Source: Gilliamella intestini
GTDB lineage: Bacteria; Pseudomonadota; Gammaproteobacteria; Enterobacterales; Orbaceae
Assembly: GCF_900094935.1 (NCBI RefSeq)
Contig: NZ_FMBA01000020.1
Span: 1-42,319, forward strand
DNA length: 42,319 nt
Direction of reading: 5' to 3'
Positions 1 to 7,877 of this stretch are shown piece after piece; the first letter of the stretch is position 1, and each line of letters starts with the position of its first letter. A program made the translations under genes and the position numbers. The notes under the pieces were generated by a model that saw nothing but the letters and a program-made list of their open reading frames with translations, searched no databases and had not been told where the DNA came from.

Positions 1-253
1 CCGCTAGTTGTGATAAATGTTTGAAAATATCAACTAATATTCCTTTTTTAGATCACAAATTAAATCGTCTATAGACGGTGCTCCATTCACCAAACTCCTC
101 TGGCAAATCTCGCCAAGCAATACCGGTTCTCATTCGGAAAAGGATCCCTTCAAACGTCATCCGATGCTCGGATTTATTATAAACTCGGCCGGTATTTTTC
201 ATTATTTGTAGTAGCTTTTCCCACCGTTTATCTGTTAGCATTGTTCTTGGCAT
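1..253 (-). pseudogene. IS5-family transposase, N-terminal part with in-frame TGA
   Basis: The N-terminal domain (DUF4096-like, preceding the DDE domain) of an IS5-type transposase begins at 253 and runs 66 codons, with the motif GIAWRDLPEEFG typical of the family. It stops at TGA (53-55), exactly where the family normally has tryptophan after RFN. The same frame stays open to the window edge (SKKGILVDIFKHLSQL), so this is a point nonsense change (TGG to TGA) and not the natural end. A start at ATG 241 is also possible. The copy is probably inactive. The rest of the protein lies outside the window, so other damage cannot be judged. Confidence 0.7.
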
Positions 254-341
254 GATGAATCGAGTTATGTTTGTTTTTTGCAGAATGATTATAACTCACA
301 TTATGCCGTATAAAAAATAATCACGAAAGATCAACACGCCC
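1..341 (-). mobile_element. IS5-family insertion sequence, end of a truncated copy
   Basis: The element runs off the left edge of the window. Its outer end is probably near 341, where the minus strand reads GGGCGTGTTGATC (329-341) upstream of the transposase start, which looks like a terminal inverted repeat of IS5-type elements. The other end is outside the window, so inverted repeats and target duplication cannot be confirmed. Confidence 0.65.
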
Positions 342-530
342 TAGTAATGTTAAAATAATCAGTAATAGTTTATCATTATTTGAATATTTATAACGAAACT
401 AAAAGATAATGGATAAAGATGATAATAGTGATAACGATAATAGGCCTAATTATTAGCTATGTTAGCATATAGATGGTGCTGAATATTTAAAATATTACGA
501 TTATCATATTTAAGAAAAGGAATAGCACAT

Positions 531-863
531 ATGATTATATTAATCTATATTGCATATTATTTTTTATCTCTTTTGCCTATTATTATTTCTTATCGATTTA
601 GAAAATATACAATAAGCGATTACCAATATAATAAGCAATTGAATTGGAAAAAACGATGGGCGCTATTTTTTAATTATATCGCTTTAATTTTTCAAGTAAT
701 AGTTGCAGGTGAACTAAAAAGTAAATTAGATAGCCTAGATAATTCTATTTTAGGCTATGAGCCTATTTTAGTTTCAGCATACATATTTCTTATTGTTTAT
801 ACACTCTTTCCTATATCATGGTTAGAGAGTCCTAAATCTCACATAAAAAAAGAAAAAATTTAA
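531..863 (+). CDS. Small membrane protein of unknown function, paralog 1
   Basis: I do not recognise this 110-residue protein. It has three hydrophobic segments, at about residues 1-21, 42-62 and 80-97, and a basic C-terminus. It is a tandem paralog of the next gene. Shared residues include LIYI near the start, LPI, a basic patch followed by DY..NK.L.W, a YxP.L.SA segment, and a C-terminal FP(I/L)SWLExPKSxIK signature. An AAAGG ribosome-binding site ends 10 bases before the ATG. Codon use is very AT-rich. It lies among insertion sequences and an orphan immunity gene, so it may belong to a toxin/immunity accessory region, but nothing in the sequence proves that role. Confidence 0.6.
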   Translation: MIILIYIAYYFLSLLPIIISYRFRKYTISDYQYNKQLNWKKRWALFFNYIALIFQVIVAGELKSKLDSLDNSILGYEPILVSAYIFLIVYTLFPISWLESPKSHIKKEKI

Positions 864-1240
864 ATAAAAAATTATTCAAGGTAAAAGGAGAAAGTGTTAA
901 ACGTGGTTATTTTGATTTATATTTTATTTTATCTTGTTTCTATTCTACCTATTTTTGTTACTATTCGTTATAGGGGATATAGTAGAGTAGATTATATGGA
1001 AAATAAGCGTTTAAGATGGGAAAGGCGAATAATGTTATTTTTGTGTGTTATTATTGGATTTACTCATATTTTTATTCTTTGCGCTCACAAAACTATCATT
1101 AGTTATTCCTCTGAATATAAACCATTAGTTTTTTCTGCATTTGCGTTTTTTCTCTTTTATTCATTCTTTCCTTTATCATGGTTAGAAAAACCTAAATCTT
1201 ATATAAAACAGAAAAAATCTAAATAAAAAATTATTCAAGG
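861..1240 (+). repeat. Direct repeat after each of the two paralogs
   Basis: The 21 bases at 861-881, which begin TAAATAAAAAATTATTCAAG just after the first paralog, recur at 1220-1240 just after the second. Both copies are followed by a purine-rich GAAAAGAG or TAAAAGGAG stretch. The shared 3' flank shows that the pair arose by tandem duplication of a unit containing the gene plus its downstream ribosome-binding region. Confidence 0.75.
894..1226 (+). CDS. Small membrane protein of unknown function, paralog 2
   Basis: This is a second copy of the 110-residue, three-segment membrane protein upstream, about 30 bases after it and in the same orientation. The first GTG (894) lies only 3 bases after the AGGAG at 886-890. 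The in-frame GTG at 903 gives better spacing (12 bases) and a product that aligns from residue 1 with paralog 1 (MVILIY against MIILIY), so 903 is the likelier start (107 residues). The basic central loop and the C-terminal FPLSWLEKPKSYIK motif match paralog 1, while the middle segment has diverged strongly. Function is unknown. Confidence 0.55.
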   Translation: MLNVVILIYILFYLVSILPIFVTIRYRGYSRVDYMENKRLRWERRIMLFLCVIIGFTHIFILCAHKTIISYSSEYKPLVFSAFAFFLFYSFFPLSWLEKPKSYIKQKKSK

Positions 1241-1324
1241 CGAAAAGAGTGTGTAACTCTCCCCTAAAATAATACAGCAAAAAAGTAGAAAATTCTCTAT
1301 GATAAAAGAAAAGGGGATTTAATT

Positions 1325-1582
1325 ATGAAAAAAATGACTGAACATCAAATTGTCGCTATTTTAAAAGAAGCTGAAGCGGGTATTCCGGTTAAAGAACTGT
1401 GCCGTAAATATGGCATGGGTAATTCAACTTTCTATAAATGGCGAGAAAAATACGGCGGAATGGAAACTTCGGATATCAAACGCTTAAAGGAGCTGGAGGC
1501 TGAAAACCGTAAGCTTAAACAGATGTTTGCCGAACTGAGCTTAAAATCCCAGCTGCAGGAAGAAATAATAAAAAAGCTTTAG
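1325..1582 (+). CDS. IS3-family OrfA (helix-turn-helix protein)
   Basis: The 85-residue OrfA has an N-terminal helix-turn-helix (residues about 5-45, with GIPVKELCRKYGMGNSTFYKW) and a C-terminal leucine-zipper-like coiled coil (RLKELEAENRKLKQM). It starts at ATG 1325 behind an AAGGGGAT ribosome-binding site. It ends TAG at 1580-1582, overlapping the GTG of orfB by one base. The heptamer AAAAAAG at 1570-1576 is in the A_AAA_AAG register, and a -1 slip there leads directly into orfB, as expected for production of the OrfAB transposase. OrfA itself looks intact. Confidence 0.85.
   Translation: MKKMTEHQIVAILKEAEAGIPVKELCRKYGMGNSTFYKWREKYGGMETSDIKRLKELEAENRKLKQMFAELSLKSQLQEEIIKKL
1570..1576 (+). 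promoter_or_regulatory. Programmed -1 frameshift heptamer A6G of IS3 orfA/orfB
   Basis: The heptamer AAAAAAG is read A_AAA_AAG in the orfA frame. Slipping back one base continues ALVPTKARKTW… into the orfB frame without a stop. This is the standard IS3-family arrangement, although the downstream orfB is now broken. Confidence 0.7.
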
Positions 1583-2405
1583 TGCCCACAAAAGCACGTA
1601 AAACGTGGGCACAGCAACTACAACAAAATCATTCGGTTACTATTGCTATGAGTTGTGCCATTGTTGGCTTAAGCCGTTGTGCTTACTATTATCAACCTAA
1701 GTTACCGGATGATTCGGTGATTGTTTCGGTGTTGAATGCTATCGTTGACCGGCATTTGCGCTAGGGCTTTCCTAAATGCTTTAATCGTATCAGAAAGCTC
1801 GGCTATAAATGGAATCATAAACGTGTGTATCGGGTGTATTGTGAGTTGAAACTTAATCTCAGGGTAAAGCGTAAAAAACGTATTCCTCCACGATGCCCGG
1901 AAAGGTTATTAGTACCCAATAAACAAGGTGAATGTTGGTCAATGGATTTTATGAGTGACAGTAGTCGTAATGAACGTCGCTTTAGAACATTCAATGTCAT
2001 CGATGACTTTAATCGTGAGGCGCTAAGTATTGATATTGCAGTAAGCTTACCGGCAGGGAGAATTACCCGTTACTTAGATAAACTGGCTGAATATCATGGT
2101 TATCCACTCAAAATACGAGTAGATAATGGACCAAAATTCACCGGAAAAAGTTTACTAATTAAGAAAAAACACATGGTATAACTATAGATTACATCAAACC
2201 CGGTAGTCCTTATCAAAATGGTTACATTGAACGATTTAATCGTACCTATCGTACTGAAGTACTCGATTTATATCTTTTTAACAACTTAGCACAAGCAAGG
2301 AGAATAACCGAAGAATGGTTAACGATTTATAATACCGAAAGACCGCATGAGGCATTAAATAACATGACACCGATTGAGTATAAAACACTAAAACAAGCAG
2401 CATGA
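1582..2405 (+). pseudogene. IS3-family OrfB transposase, broken by amber codon and frameshift
   Basis: The frame encodes the DDE integrase core. Visible pieces are the HTH-like N-terminus, ECWSMDFMSD with the first Asp, and VDNGPKFTG with the second Asp. After a frame change these are followed by NGYIERFNRTYRTEVLD with the catalytic Glu. Two lesions are seen. One is an in-frame TAG at 1762-1764, in a position where relatives have Trp or Tyr (…HLR-stop-GFPKC…). The other is a shift between about 2150 and 2172, after which the correct frame (HGITIDYIKPGSPYQNG) continues to TGA at 2403-2405. No functional transposase can be made from this copy without suppression. Confidence 0.8.
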
Positions 2406-2534
2406 TTTTCTACGTGAGTTGTGTACTAAGTTTGGGGTATTTACATCCACATCCTCATACTGCCCCGGTTGCCTGAACGGTATATCGGTATCATTTCATT
2501 GGGCAAATTATTATATTATTATTTTTAAATTTCT

Positions 2535-3047
2535 TTATTTGAATAATTTATTTTTTATCCTTATTTCTAATTGAGTTGGAGTCCAAACAATCCATTGTTC
2601 ATAATTTTTTGCTTCAGTTTCACTAATTTTTTTTTCGATACCATTTTGCCATAACCTAGAATCTTCTCCTCGCCCCATTACTAATTGAATTTTTGATAAA
2701 TTAGACTCTTTTTCTGGATCATAATTATCTTGTGTATAAATCTTTTTCCATCTCCCTTTTGAAATTCCTAATCCTGATATAGATATTGGAGAGAATAATC
2801 TGGGAGAGTTTATAATAGATTGAATATCTTCTTGTAACGTCCCTATTTGATCAAATACTTCTACAAATATGCCACTTCCCCCTTTATCATCTATAATTCT
2901 AAAAAAGGCAAATTCTCTTCCCCTATTATCAAACTTCTCTTTTTTATAATTCTTTAAATTTTCCTTAATATCTTCAGTAGGTAGAAATAGGGGAATTGCA
3001 TATATTTCTCCTGGTATAACTTCTGTTTTTTTCATGATTAATGGCAT
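2535..3047 (-). CDS. Imm26-type immunity protein (orphan)
   Basis: The 170-residue soluble protein resembles the Imm26 family of polymorphic-toxin immunity proteins. It opens with a compact beta region (PGEIYAIPLFLP), then a FAFFRIIDD segment, and ends in a W-rich half (GRWKKIYTQDN, SRLWQNG, YEQWIVWTPTQLE). The start may be ATG 3047, 11 bases after AAGGA, or ATG 3033-3035, two bases after the toxin stop. The end of a toxin-like frame lies just upstream, overlapping 3047 and ending at 3038, as expected for a translationally coupled toxin-immunity pair. The toxin has been lost except for its tail. Codon use is more AT-rich than in the backbone genes. The family call is moderate; the toxin partner cannot be named. 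Confidence 0.6.
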   Translation of the reverse strand: MPLIMKKTEVIPGEIYAIPLFLPTEDIKENLKNYKKEKFDNRGREFAFFRIIDDKGGSGIFVEVFDQIGTLQEDIQSIINSPRLFSPISISGLGISKGRWKKIYTQDNYDPEKESNLSKIQLVMGRGEDSRLWQNGIEKKISETEAKNYEQWIVWTPTQLEIRIKNKLFK

Positions 3048-3142
3048 TTTATTTTATTTCCTTCTAATTGGGCTTTAGCTTTTTCATATTCCGTATAAAA
3101 AGCTTTCCCTCTAGCATCTGTCCTTGATTTGTCAAATGAATT
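3038..3142 (-). pseudogene. C-terminal tail of a lost toxin, upstream of the immunity gene
   Basis: About 34 codons remain open directly upstream of and overlapping the immunity gene. The frame reads NSFDKSRTDARGKAFYTEYE and continues KAKAQLEGNKIKCH to TAA at 3038-3040. Toxin stop and immunity start lie within a few bases. The frame is cut at its 5' side exactly at the terminal repeat of an IS3 remnant (3143). This is the layout of a contact-dependent or Rhs-type toxin/immunity module disrupted by insertion and deletion. The toxin type cannot be told from so short a piece. Spurious coding is possible but less likely, given the tight overlap and plausible composition. Confidence 0.5.
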
Positions 3143-3229
3143 TGTAAATACCCCCAAACCTAGTACACAGCTCACGTAAAAAATTACACTGCCTGTTATC
3201 GTGTTTAAATTCAATAGGCGTCATATTAT
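3143..3229 (-). mobile_element. Right-end remnant of a second IS3 copy, inverted
   Basis: The minus strand holds about 87 bases homologous to the right end of the IS3 element at 1252-2445. It begins with the terminal TGTAAATACCCCC on the plus strand at 3143, carries the ACGTGAG…TGTGTACTA block, and ends in the codons for MTPIEFK that match MTPIEYK near the OrfB C-terminus. Similarity fades after about 3229. The copy has diverged from the intact one, so it is an older insertion. Confidence 0.7.
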
Positions 3230-3360
3230 AAATATCTTGATGTTTTATTAGATTACATTTTAATTCTTCTACTAAACTAACATTAATTTTCATTACCGCC
3301 AAACTTTTCTGATTATTAATAAACTAACCCAATATTCATCTAACTAATATCAGCCTTTAT

Positions 3361-3389
3361 TTCCCACTATTACAATTAGTCGGTATAAT
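3361..3389 (+). promoter_or_regulatory. Probable sigma-70 promoter of rlmL
   Basis: A perfect TATAAT at 3384-3389 is preceded, 17 bases upstream, by TTCCCA (3361-3366; 4 of 6 to TTGACA). Transcription would start near 3396. That leaves ATG 3388 outside the mRNA and favours ATG 3421 as the rlmL start. Confidence 0.5.
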
Positions 3390-3420
3390 GCCAGCAATTT
3401 TATTGTTAAGTGAGTTATGC

Positions 3421-5541
3421 ATGAAAACGCTATTTGCCAGTACATCTCGTGGGCTTGAAGAGTTATTAAAAAAAGAGTTAGAACAAATTGGTGCAATTAA
3501 TTGTAAAATTGCACAAGGTGGTGTTTATTTTGATGCCGATGACAAAACGCTATATCAATCATTATTATGGTCGCGTTTGGCATCTCGCATTTTACTACCT
3601 ATTGCCGAGTTCGACATCTATAGCGATTTGGATCTGTACTCTTGTGTGTTTAATATTAAATGGCCAGATATTTTTGCTGTTGATAACTCTTTCGTGATTA
3701 ATTTTGTTGGCGTAAACGAATTTATCCGTAATAGTCAATATGGTGCGCTAAAGATCAAAGATGCTATTGTTGATCACTTTTTGCGTCATACTAATGAACG
3801 TCCTAATGTAGCAAAACAAGATCCCGATATTCGGCTTCATGCTTATTTAAATAAAAACCGTGTCACACTATCTTTAGATCTAAGTGGTAATAGTTTACAT
3901 GAGCGTGGTTATCGAGAGCAAACAGGGAAAGCCCCACTAAAAGAAAGCCTAGCGACAGCTATTATTATGCGTTCTGGTTGGAAAATAACTGAGCCATTGC
4001 TCGATCCGATGTGTGGTTCAGGTACATTACTAATTGAAGCGGCAATGATCGCATCACAAATCCCTCCTGGTTTACATCGTAAACAGTGGGGATTTTTTGC
4101 TTGGAAAGGCTTTAACCCGACATTGTGGAACGAATTGCTTTTCACCGCAAAACATAACGTATCCAAAACAAACACACCATTTATCGGTTATGATAATAAT
4201 GCTACAGTACTTGAACGAGCCAAACAAAATGCCCTCCAAGCAGGTGTGGGGGATTTAATTACTTTTTCGATGCAAGATGTGACACAACTGACCAATCCAT
4301 TGCCAACTGAAACGGTAGGCATGATCATCAGTAATCCACCTTATGGAGAACGCTTAGAAAGTGAACCTGCGCTTATTGCTTTGCATACGGCACTTGGTCG
4401 ACAAATCAAACAAAATTTTGGTGGATGGCGTTTATCATTATTTAGCGGTGCGCCACAATTGTTAGATTGCTTACAAATGAGAGCAGAAAGACAATTCAAA
4501 GCAAAAAATGGCCCTCTTGACTGTATACAAAAAAATTATGTCATTGCTAAGCGTAACACTGAAGAAGCAATCACAAATTCTACTATGCCTGCGGCTGATT
4601 TTGCTAACCGATTACGCAAAAATAAACAAAAGTTAGAAAAATGGGCTGCTCAAGAAAAACTGGAATGTTATCGGCTTTATGATGCAGATTTGCCTGAATA
4701 CAATGTCGCTATCGATCGTTATAAAGATAAAATAGTGATGCAAGAATACGCAGCGCCGAAAAATATCGATCCACAAAAAACTCGCCAACGGCTTTTTGAT
4801 ACTATAAATGCCACCATGTCAGTACTTGAGCTTACCGCCGATCAGTTAGTATTAAAAACAAGAGAAAAGCAAAAAGGCAAACAGCAATACCAAAAACTAG
4901 GACAAAAACAGGACTATTTTTTAGTACATGAATACCCGATTAATCAGCGCAAAACCGCATTTTGGGTTAATGTGACCGATTATTTAGATACAGGATTGTT
5001 TTTAGATCATCGCTTAGCACGAAAAATGATTGGCGAAATGAGTGCAGGAAAAGACTTTTTAAACCTATTTGCCTATACAGGTAGTGCAACGGTTTATGCT
5101 GGACTTGGCGGAGCAAAATCAACCACCACTGTCGACATGTCTCGCACCTATTTGGAATGGGCAGATCGTAATTTAAAACAAAATGGTTTAACAGGTAAAA
5201 AACATCGACTAATCCAGGCCGATTGTTTGCTCTATTTATCTCAAGCTGATGAGCAATTCGATTTAATTTTTATCGATCCGCCTACATTTTCAAACTCGAA
5301 ACGGATGAACGATACCTTTGATGTTCAGCGTGATCACTTAAAATTGATGACCGATTTAAAACGTCTATTGAGACCTAATGGTACTATCATTTTCTCCAAC
5401 AATAAGCGTGGTTTTAAAATGGATAGTATTGGTATGCAGAATCTGAGGCTCACCTATCAAGAAATTACTAATAAAACCCTTTCGCTGGATTTTAAGCGCA
5501 ATAAACAAATTCACTGCTGTTTTATTGTAAAACATCAATAA
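3421..5541 (+). CDS. rlmL: 23S rRNA methyltransferase RlmL/RlmK (m2G2445 and m7G2069)
   Basis: This bifunctional enzyme of 706 residues (E. coli 702) modifies 23S rRNA in the peptidyl-transferase region. From the N-terminus it has a THUMP domain, then a first Rossmann methyltransferase (RlmL) with the SAM loop [10 protein letters not shown] at D195 and the catalytic NPPYGER at N305. The C-terminal half is a second methyltransferase (RlmK) with [18 protein letters not shown] and the motif DPPTFSNS at D619. I start it at ATG 3421 (MKTLFAST, as in E. coli) behind a weak TAAGTGAG site. ATG 3388 overlaps the likely -10 box. A diverged copy of its last ~400 bases lies at 9640-10045, beyond the mtl operon. 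Confidence 0.95.
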   Translation: MKTLFASTSRGLEELLKKELEQIGAINCKIAQGGVYFDADDKTLYQSLLWSRLASRILLPIAEFDIYSDLDLYSCVFNIKWPDIFAVDNSFVINFVGVNEFIRNSQYGALKIKDAIVDHFLRHTNERPNVAKQDPDIRLHAYLNKNRVTLSLDLSGNSLHERGYREQTGKAPLKESLATAIIMRSGWKITEPLLDPMCGSGTLLIEAAMIASQIPPGLHRKQWGFFAWKGFNPTLWNELLFTAKHNVSKTNTPFIGYDNNATVLERAKQNALQAGVGDLITFSMQDVTQLTNPLPTETVGMIISNPPYGERLESEPALIALHTALGRQIKQNFGGWRLSLFSGAPQLLDCLQMRAERQFKAKNGPLDCIQKNYVIAKRNTEEAITNSTMPAADFANRLRKNKQKLEKWAAQEKLECYRLYDADLPEYNVAIDRYKDKIVMQEYAAPKNIDPQKTRQRLFDTINATMSVLELTADQLVLKTREKQKGKQQYQKLGQKQDYFLVHEYPINQRKTAFWVNVTDYLDTGLFLDHRLARKMIGEMSAGKDFLNLFAYTGSATVYAGLGGAKSTTTVDMSRTYLEWADRNLKQNGLTGKKHRLIQADCLLYLSQADEQFDLIFIDPPTFSNSKRMNDTFDVQRDHLKLMTDLKRLLRPNGTIIFSNNKRGFKMDSIGMQNLRLTYQEITNKTLSLDFKRNKQIHCCFIVKHQ

Positions 5542-5547
5542 AAATCA

Positions 5548-5565
5548 AACCGCCATAAGGCGGTT
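5548..5565 (+). terminator. Hairpin after rlmL
   Basis: The stem AACCGCC (5548-5554) pairs with GGCGGTT (5559-5565) around an ATAA loop and starts 7 bases after the rlmL stop. The following T-tract is short (AATTT), so it is a modest intrinsic terminator. Confidence 0.6.
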
Positions 5566-5764
5566 AATTTACTAAAAAGATACATAAAAAATAAAATCAA
5601 TGATATTTCTAAAGTATTTTTAATAAATATTAAATGATTTTAGATTGGTTTGTTTTGCTAAATAATACATAGGCAATAGTCACTATTAATAAAACTCAAT
5701 CTTGTAAAAAAGTTTCAGGAAACTATACGTTTTAGTATATTTTTTTCTTACCACCTCCCAAAAG

Positions 5765-5780
5765 AGTGATCTTAATCACA
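5765..5780 (+). promoter_or_regulatory. CRP-like site 1 upstream of mtlA
   Basis: AGTGA-TCTTAA-TCACA matches the CRP consensus TGTGA-N6-TCACA at 9 of 10 fixed positions. Its centre is 44 bp upstream of the second site, about four helical turns. It would lie at about -105 from the proposed start. Confidence 0.6.
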
Positions 5781-5808
5781 AAAACAAAAAATAGACCCAT
5801 TTTAACAA

Positions 5809-5824
5809 CGTGATACTCATCACA
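5809..5824 (+). promoter_or_regulatory. CRP-like site 2 upstream of mtlA
   Basis: CGTGA-TACTCA-TCACA matches the CRP consensus at 9 of 10 fixed positions and is followed by TTT, as in strong sites. With the TACAAT -10 box at 5866-5871 and a start near 5878, its centre falls at about -61.5, a class I activating position. This fits catabolite control of mannitol use. Confidence 0.65.
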
Positions 5825-5865
5825 TTTATCAATTTTTTTTAATGAATTGAATAACTAAATCCCTC

Positions 5866-5871
5866 TACAAT
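5866..5871 (+). promoter_or_regulatory. Probable -10 box of the mtl promoter
   Basis: TACAAT lies about 40 bases before the mtlA ATG, with no good -35 box at the right distance. This is expected for a CRP-dependent promoter. The rest of 5566-5912 is AT-rich non-coding DNA with no other feature I can support. Confidence 0.4.
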
Positions 5872-5912
5872 AACAGCATGATTATATCAATCAATAAGGA
5901 AAGTTTTATATT

Positions 5913-7790
5913 ATGACAAGCTCAAACATCAAATTAAAAGTCCAAAATTTTGGTCGATTCTTAAGTAATATGGTCATGCCAAATATCGGCGCATTTATTG
6001 CTTGGGGATTTATTACTGCTATTTTTATTCCAACGGGTTGGTACCCCAATGAAACCATTGCCAAGTTAGTTGGACCGATGATCACTTACTTATTGCCACT
6101 GTTGATTGGTTATACTGGCGGTAAATTAGTTCACGGTGAACGAGGCGCCGTTGTTGGTGCAATTACAACAATGGGGGTTATTGTTGGTGCAGATATTCCC
6201 ATGTTCTTAGGCGCAATGATTGTTGGCCCACTGGGTGGTTGGATAATAAAACAATTTGATAAAGCCATCGATGGAAAAGTCAAAAGTGGTTTTGAAATGT
6301 TAGTCAATAATTTCTCAGCCGGTATTATCGGTATGCTGCTAGCACTGCTTGCTTTTTTCGCAATTGGTCCTGCTGTCGTTATTGCATCTGGTAGATTAAC
6401 TATAGCCGTTAATTTCTTAGTTGAGCATAATTTATTACCTTTAACGTCGATCATTATTGAACCCGCTAAGATCCTTTTCTTAAATAATGCCATTAACCAC
6501 GGTATATTTTCACCATTAGGTATTCAACAAGCCGCTGAGCATTCTCAATCTATTTTCTTTTTAATTGAAGCAAACCCTGGTCCTGGATTAGGTTTATTAC
6601 TTGCTTATATATTGTTTGGTAAAGGTTCTGCAAAAAGTTCAGCCAGTGGCGCAGCAATCATTCATTTCTTTGGCGGCATTCATGAAATTTATTTCCCGTA
6701 TGTATTAATGAACCCTCGCCTTATTATTGCAGTAATTTTAGGTGGAATGACTGGCGTATTTACTTTAACACTATTTGGCGCTGGATTAAGTTCACCGGCA
6801 TCACCCGGTTCAATTATCGCCGTTCTTGCGGTCACGCCAAAATCATCAATGTTTGGCGTAATGATTTCTGTCATTGCGGCAACAATGGTTACGTTTATCG
6901 TTTCCGCTATTTTACTAAAAACCACCAAAGAAGCAGATAAAAGCCTTGAAGATGCTAAATCGAATATTTCTGCAATGAAAAAGGAATCAAAAGGGATTGC
7001 AAATGGTATGCTTGATCTTGCTAAAGTTAAAAAAATCATAGTGGCTTGTGATGCAGGAATGGGCTCAAGTGCTATGGGCGCAGGTGTATTACGCAAAAAA
7101 GTTCAAGATGCAGATTTGGATATTTTTGTCACTAATGTAGCAATTAATAATCTGCCTGATGATGTTGACATTGTTATTACACATAAAGACTTAACCGATC
7201 GAGCAAAACAACACGCACCAAATGCACATCATATTTCATTAACTAACTTTTTAGATAGTCAATTATATAGCCAACTCGTGGCTGATCTTTTAAACTCTCA
7301 AGCAAATAATGGAGCAAAAGGAACTACACCAGTGAGCCATCAGTCAATTGATAATGCCCCTCTATTTAAATTATCACAACAAAATATCTTTTTAGGGTTA
7401 ACCGCTAAAAATAAAGAAGAAGCCATTCGTTTTGCAGGGCAAAAATTGGTTGATAATGGTTATGTCACACCAACTTACATTGAAGCAATGCTAGAGCGTG
7501 AAAAATTAACATCAACTTATTTAGGAGAATCAATAGCCGTTCCACATGGCACTATTGAATCAAAAGACGATGTTATTAAAACTGGTATCGTATTTTGCCA
7601 ATACCCTGCTGGGGTTCAATTTGGTGATGAAGAAGATGATAAAGCAAAAATTGTGATTGGTATTGCTGCTCACAATAATGAACATCTTGATGTCATAGCA
7701 AAACTGACTAATGCATTAGATGATGAAACTATTATTGCAAAATTAGCAACAACAAATAGTATTGAAGAAGTTTTAGCAATACTAAGCTAA
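5913..7790 (+). CDS. mtlA: Mannitol-specific PTS enzyme IICBA
   Basis: This 625-residue membrane permease (E. coli 637) imports and phosphorylates mannitol to mannitol-1-phosphate. The order is IIC (about residues 1-340, with hydrophobic helices and the GGIHEIYFPYVLMNPRL signature), IIB (about 370-460, phospho-cysteine C379 in VACDAGMGSSAMG) and IIA (about 485-625, phospho-histidine H545 in IAVPHGT). All three phosphotransfer regions look intact. The start at ATG 5913 has an AAGGAAAG site. It is the first gene of mtlA-mtlD-mtlR and is preceded by two CRP-like sites. It looks fully functional. Confidence 0.96.
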   Translation: MTSSNIKLKVQNFGRFLSNMVMPNIGAFIAWGFITAIFIPTGWYPNETIAKLVGPMITYLLPLLIGYTGGKLVHGERGAVVGAITTMGVIVGADIPMFLGAMIVGPLGGWIIKQFDKAIDGKVKSGFEMLVNNFSAGIIGMLLALLAFFAIGPAVVIASGRLTIAVNFLVEHNLLPLTSIIIEPAKILFLNNAINHGIFSPLGIQQAAEHSQSIFFLIEANPGPGLGLLLAYILFGKGSAKSSASGAAIIHFFGGIHEIYFPYVLMNPRLIIAVILGGMTGVFTLTLFGAGLSSPASPGSIIAVLAVTPKSSMFGVMISVIAATMVTFIVSAILLKTTKEADKSLEDAKSNISAMKKESKGIANGMLDLAKVKKIIVACDAGMGSSAMGAGVLRKKVQDADLDIFVTNVAINNLPDDVDIVITHKDLTDRAKQHAPNAHHISLTNFLDSQLYSQLVADLLNSQANNGAKGTTPVSHQSIDNAPLFKLSQQNIFLGLTAKNKEEAIRFAGQKLVDNGYVTPTYIEAMLEREKLTSTYLGESIAVPHGTIESKDDVIKTGIVFCQYPAGVQFGDEEDDKAKIVIGIAAHNNEHLDVIAKLTNALDDETIIAKLATTNSIEEVLAILS

Positions 7791-7806
7791 GTTAACCAAC
7801 CTATTT

Positions 7807-7833
7807 CTATTTCCCGCCTTATACGGGAAATAG
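7807..7833 (+). repeat. Hairpin between mtlA and mtlD
   Basis: A perfect 10-bp stem, CTATTTCCCG (7807-7816) with CGGGAAATAG (7824-7833), has a 7-base loop and no T-tract. It probably acts as an mRNA stability or partial-termination element between mtlA and mtlD rather than as a full terminator. Confidence 0.55.
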
Positions 7834-7877
7834 AGTGAAATATTTCAAATTAAATTATAAAGTTAAGGATTATTATT

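Larger units (their letters stand above)
1252..2445 (+). mobile_element. IS3-family insertion sequence (IS407/IS51-like), inactivated
   Basis: The element is about 1.19 kb. Imperfect terminal inverted repeats start TGTAACTCTCCCC at 1252 and, on the other strand, TGTAAATACCCC from 2445. It carries orfA and orfB with a canonical A6G slippery site at 1570-1576. orfB has a nonsense codon and a frameshift. I see no matching target duplication: the flanks are AGTG on the left and TCCA on the right. Confidence 0.75.

Noticed and set aside
1582-2181. Recoding or amber suppression to rescue IS3 orfB and the MFS gene
   Set aside because: TAG is an ordinary stop codon at several intact genes in the window, and orfB has an additional frameshift.
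3132-3293. 53-residue minus-strand frame from 3293
   Set aside because: It is a chimera of intergenic DNA, the IS3 remnant and, in another frame, the toxin tail; no independent coding signal.
3388-3420. Longer rlmL starting at ATG 3388
   Set aside because: That ATG overlaps the probable -10 box; ATG 3421 fits the E. coli N-terminus and the upstream weak ribosome-binding site.
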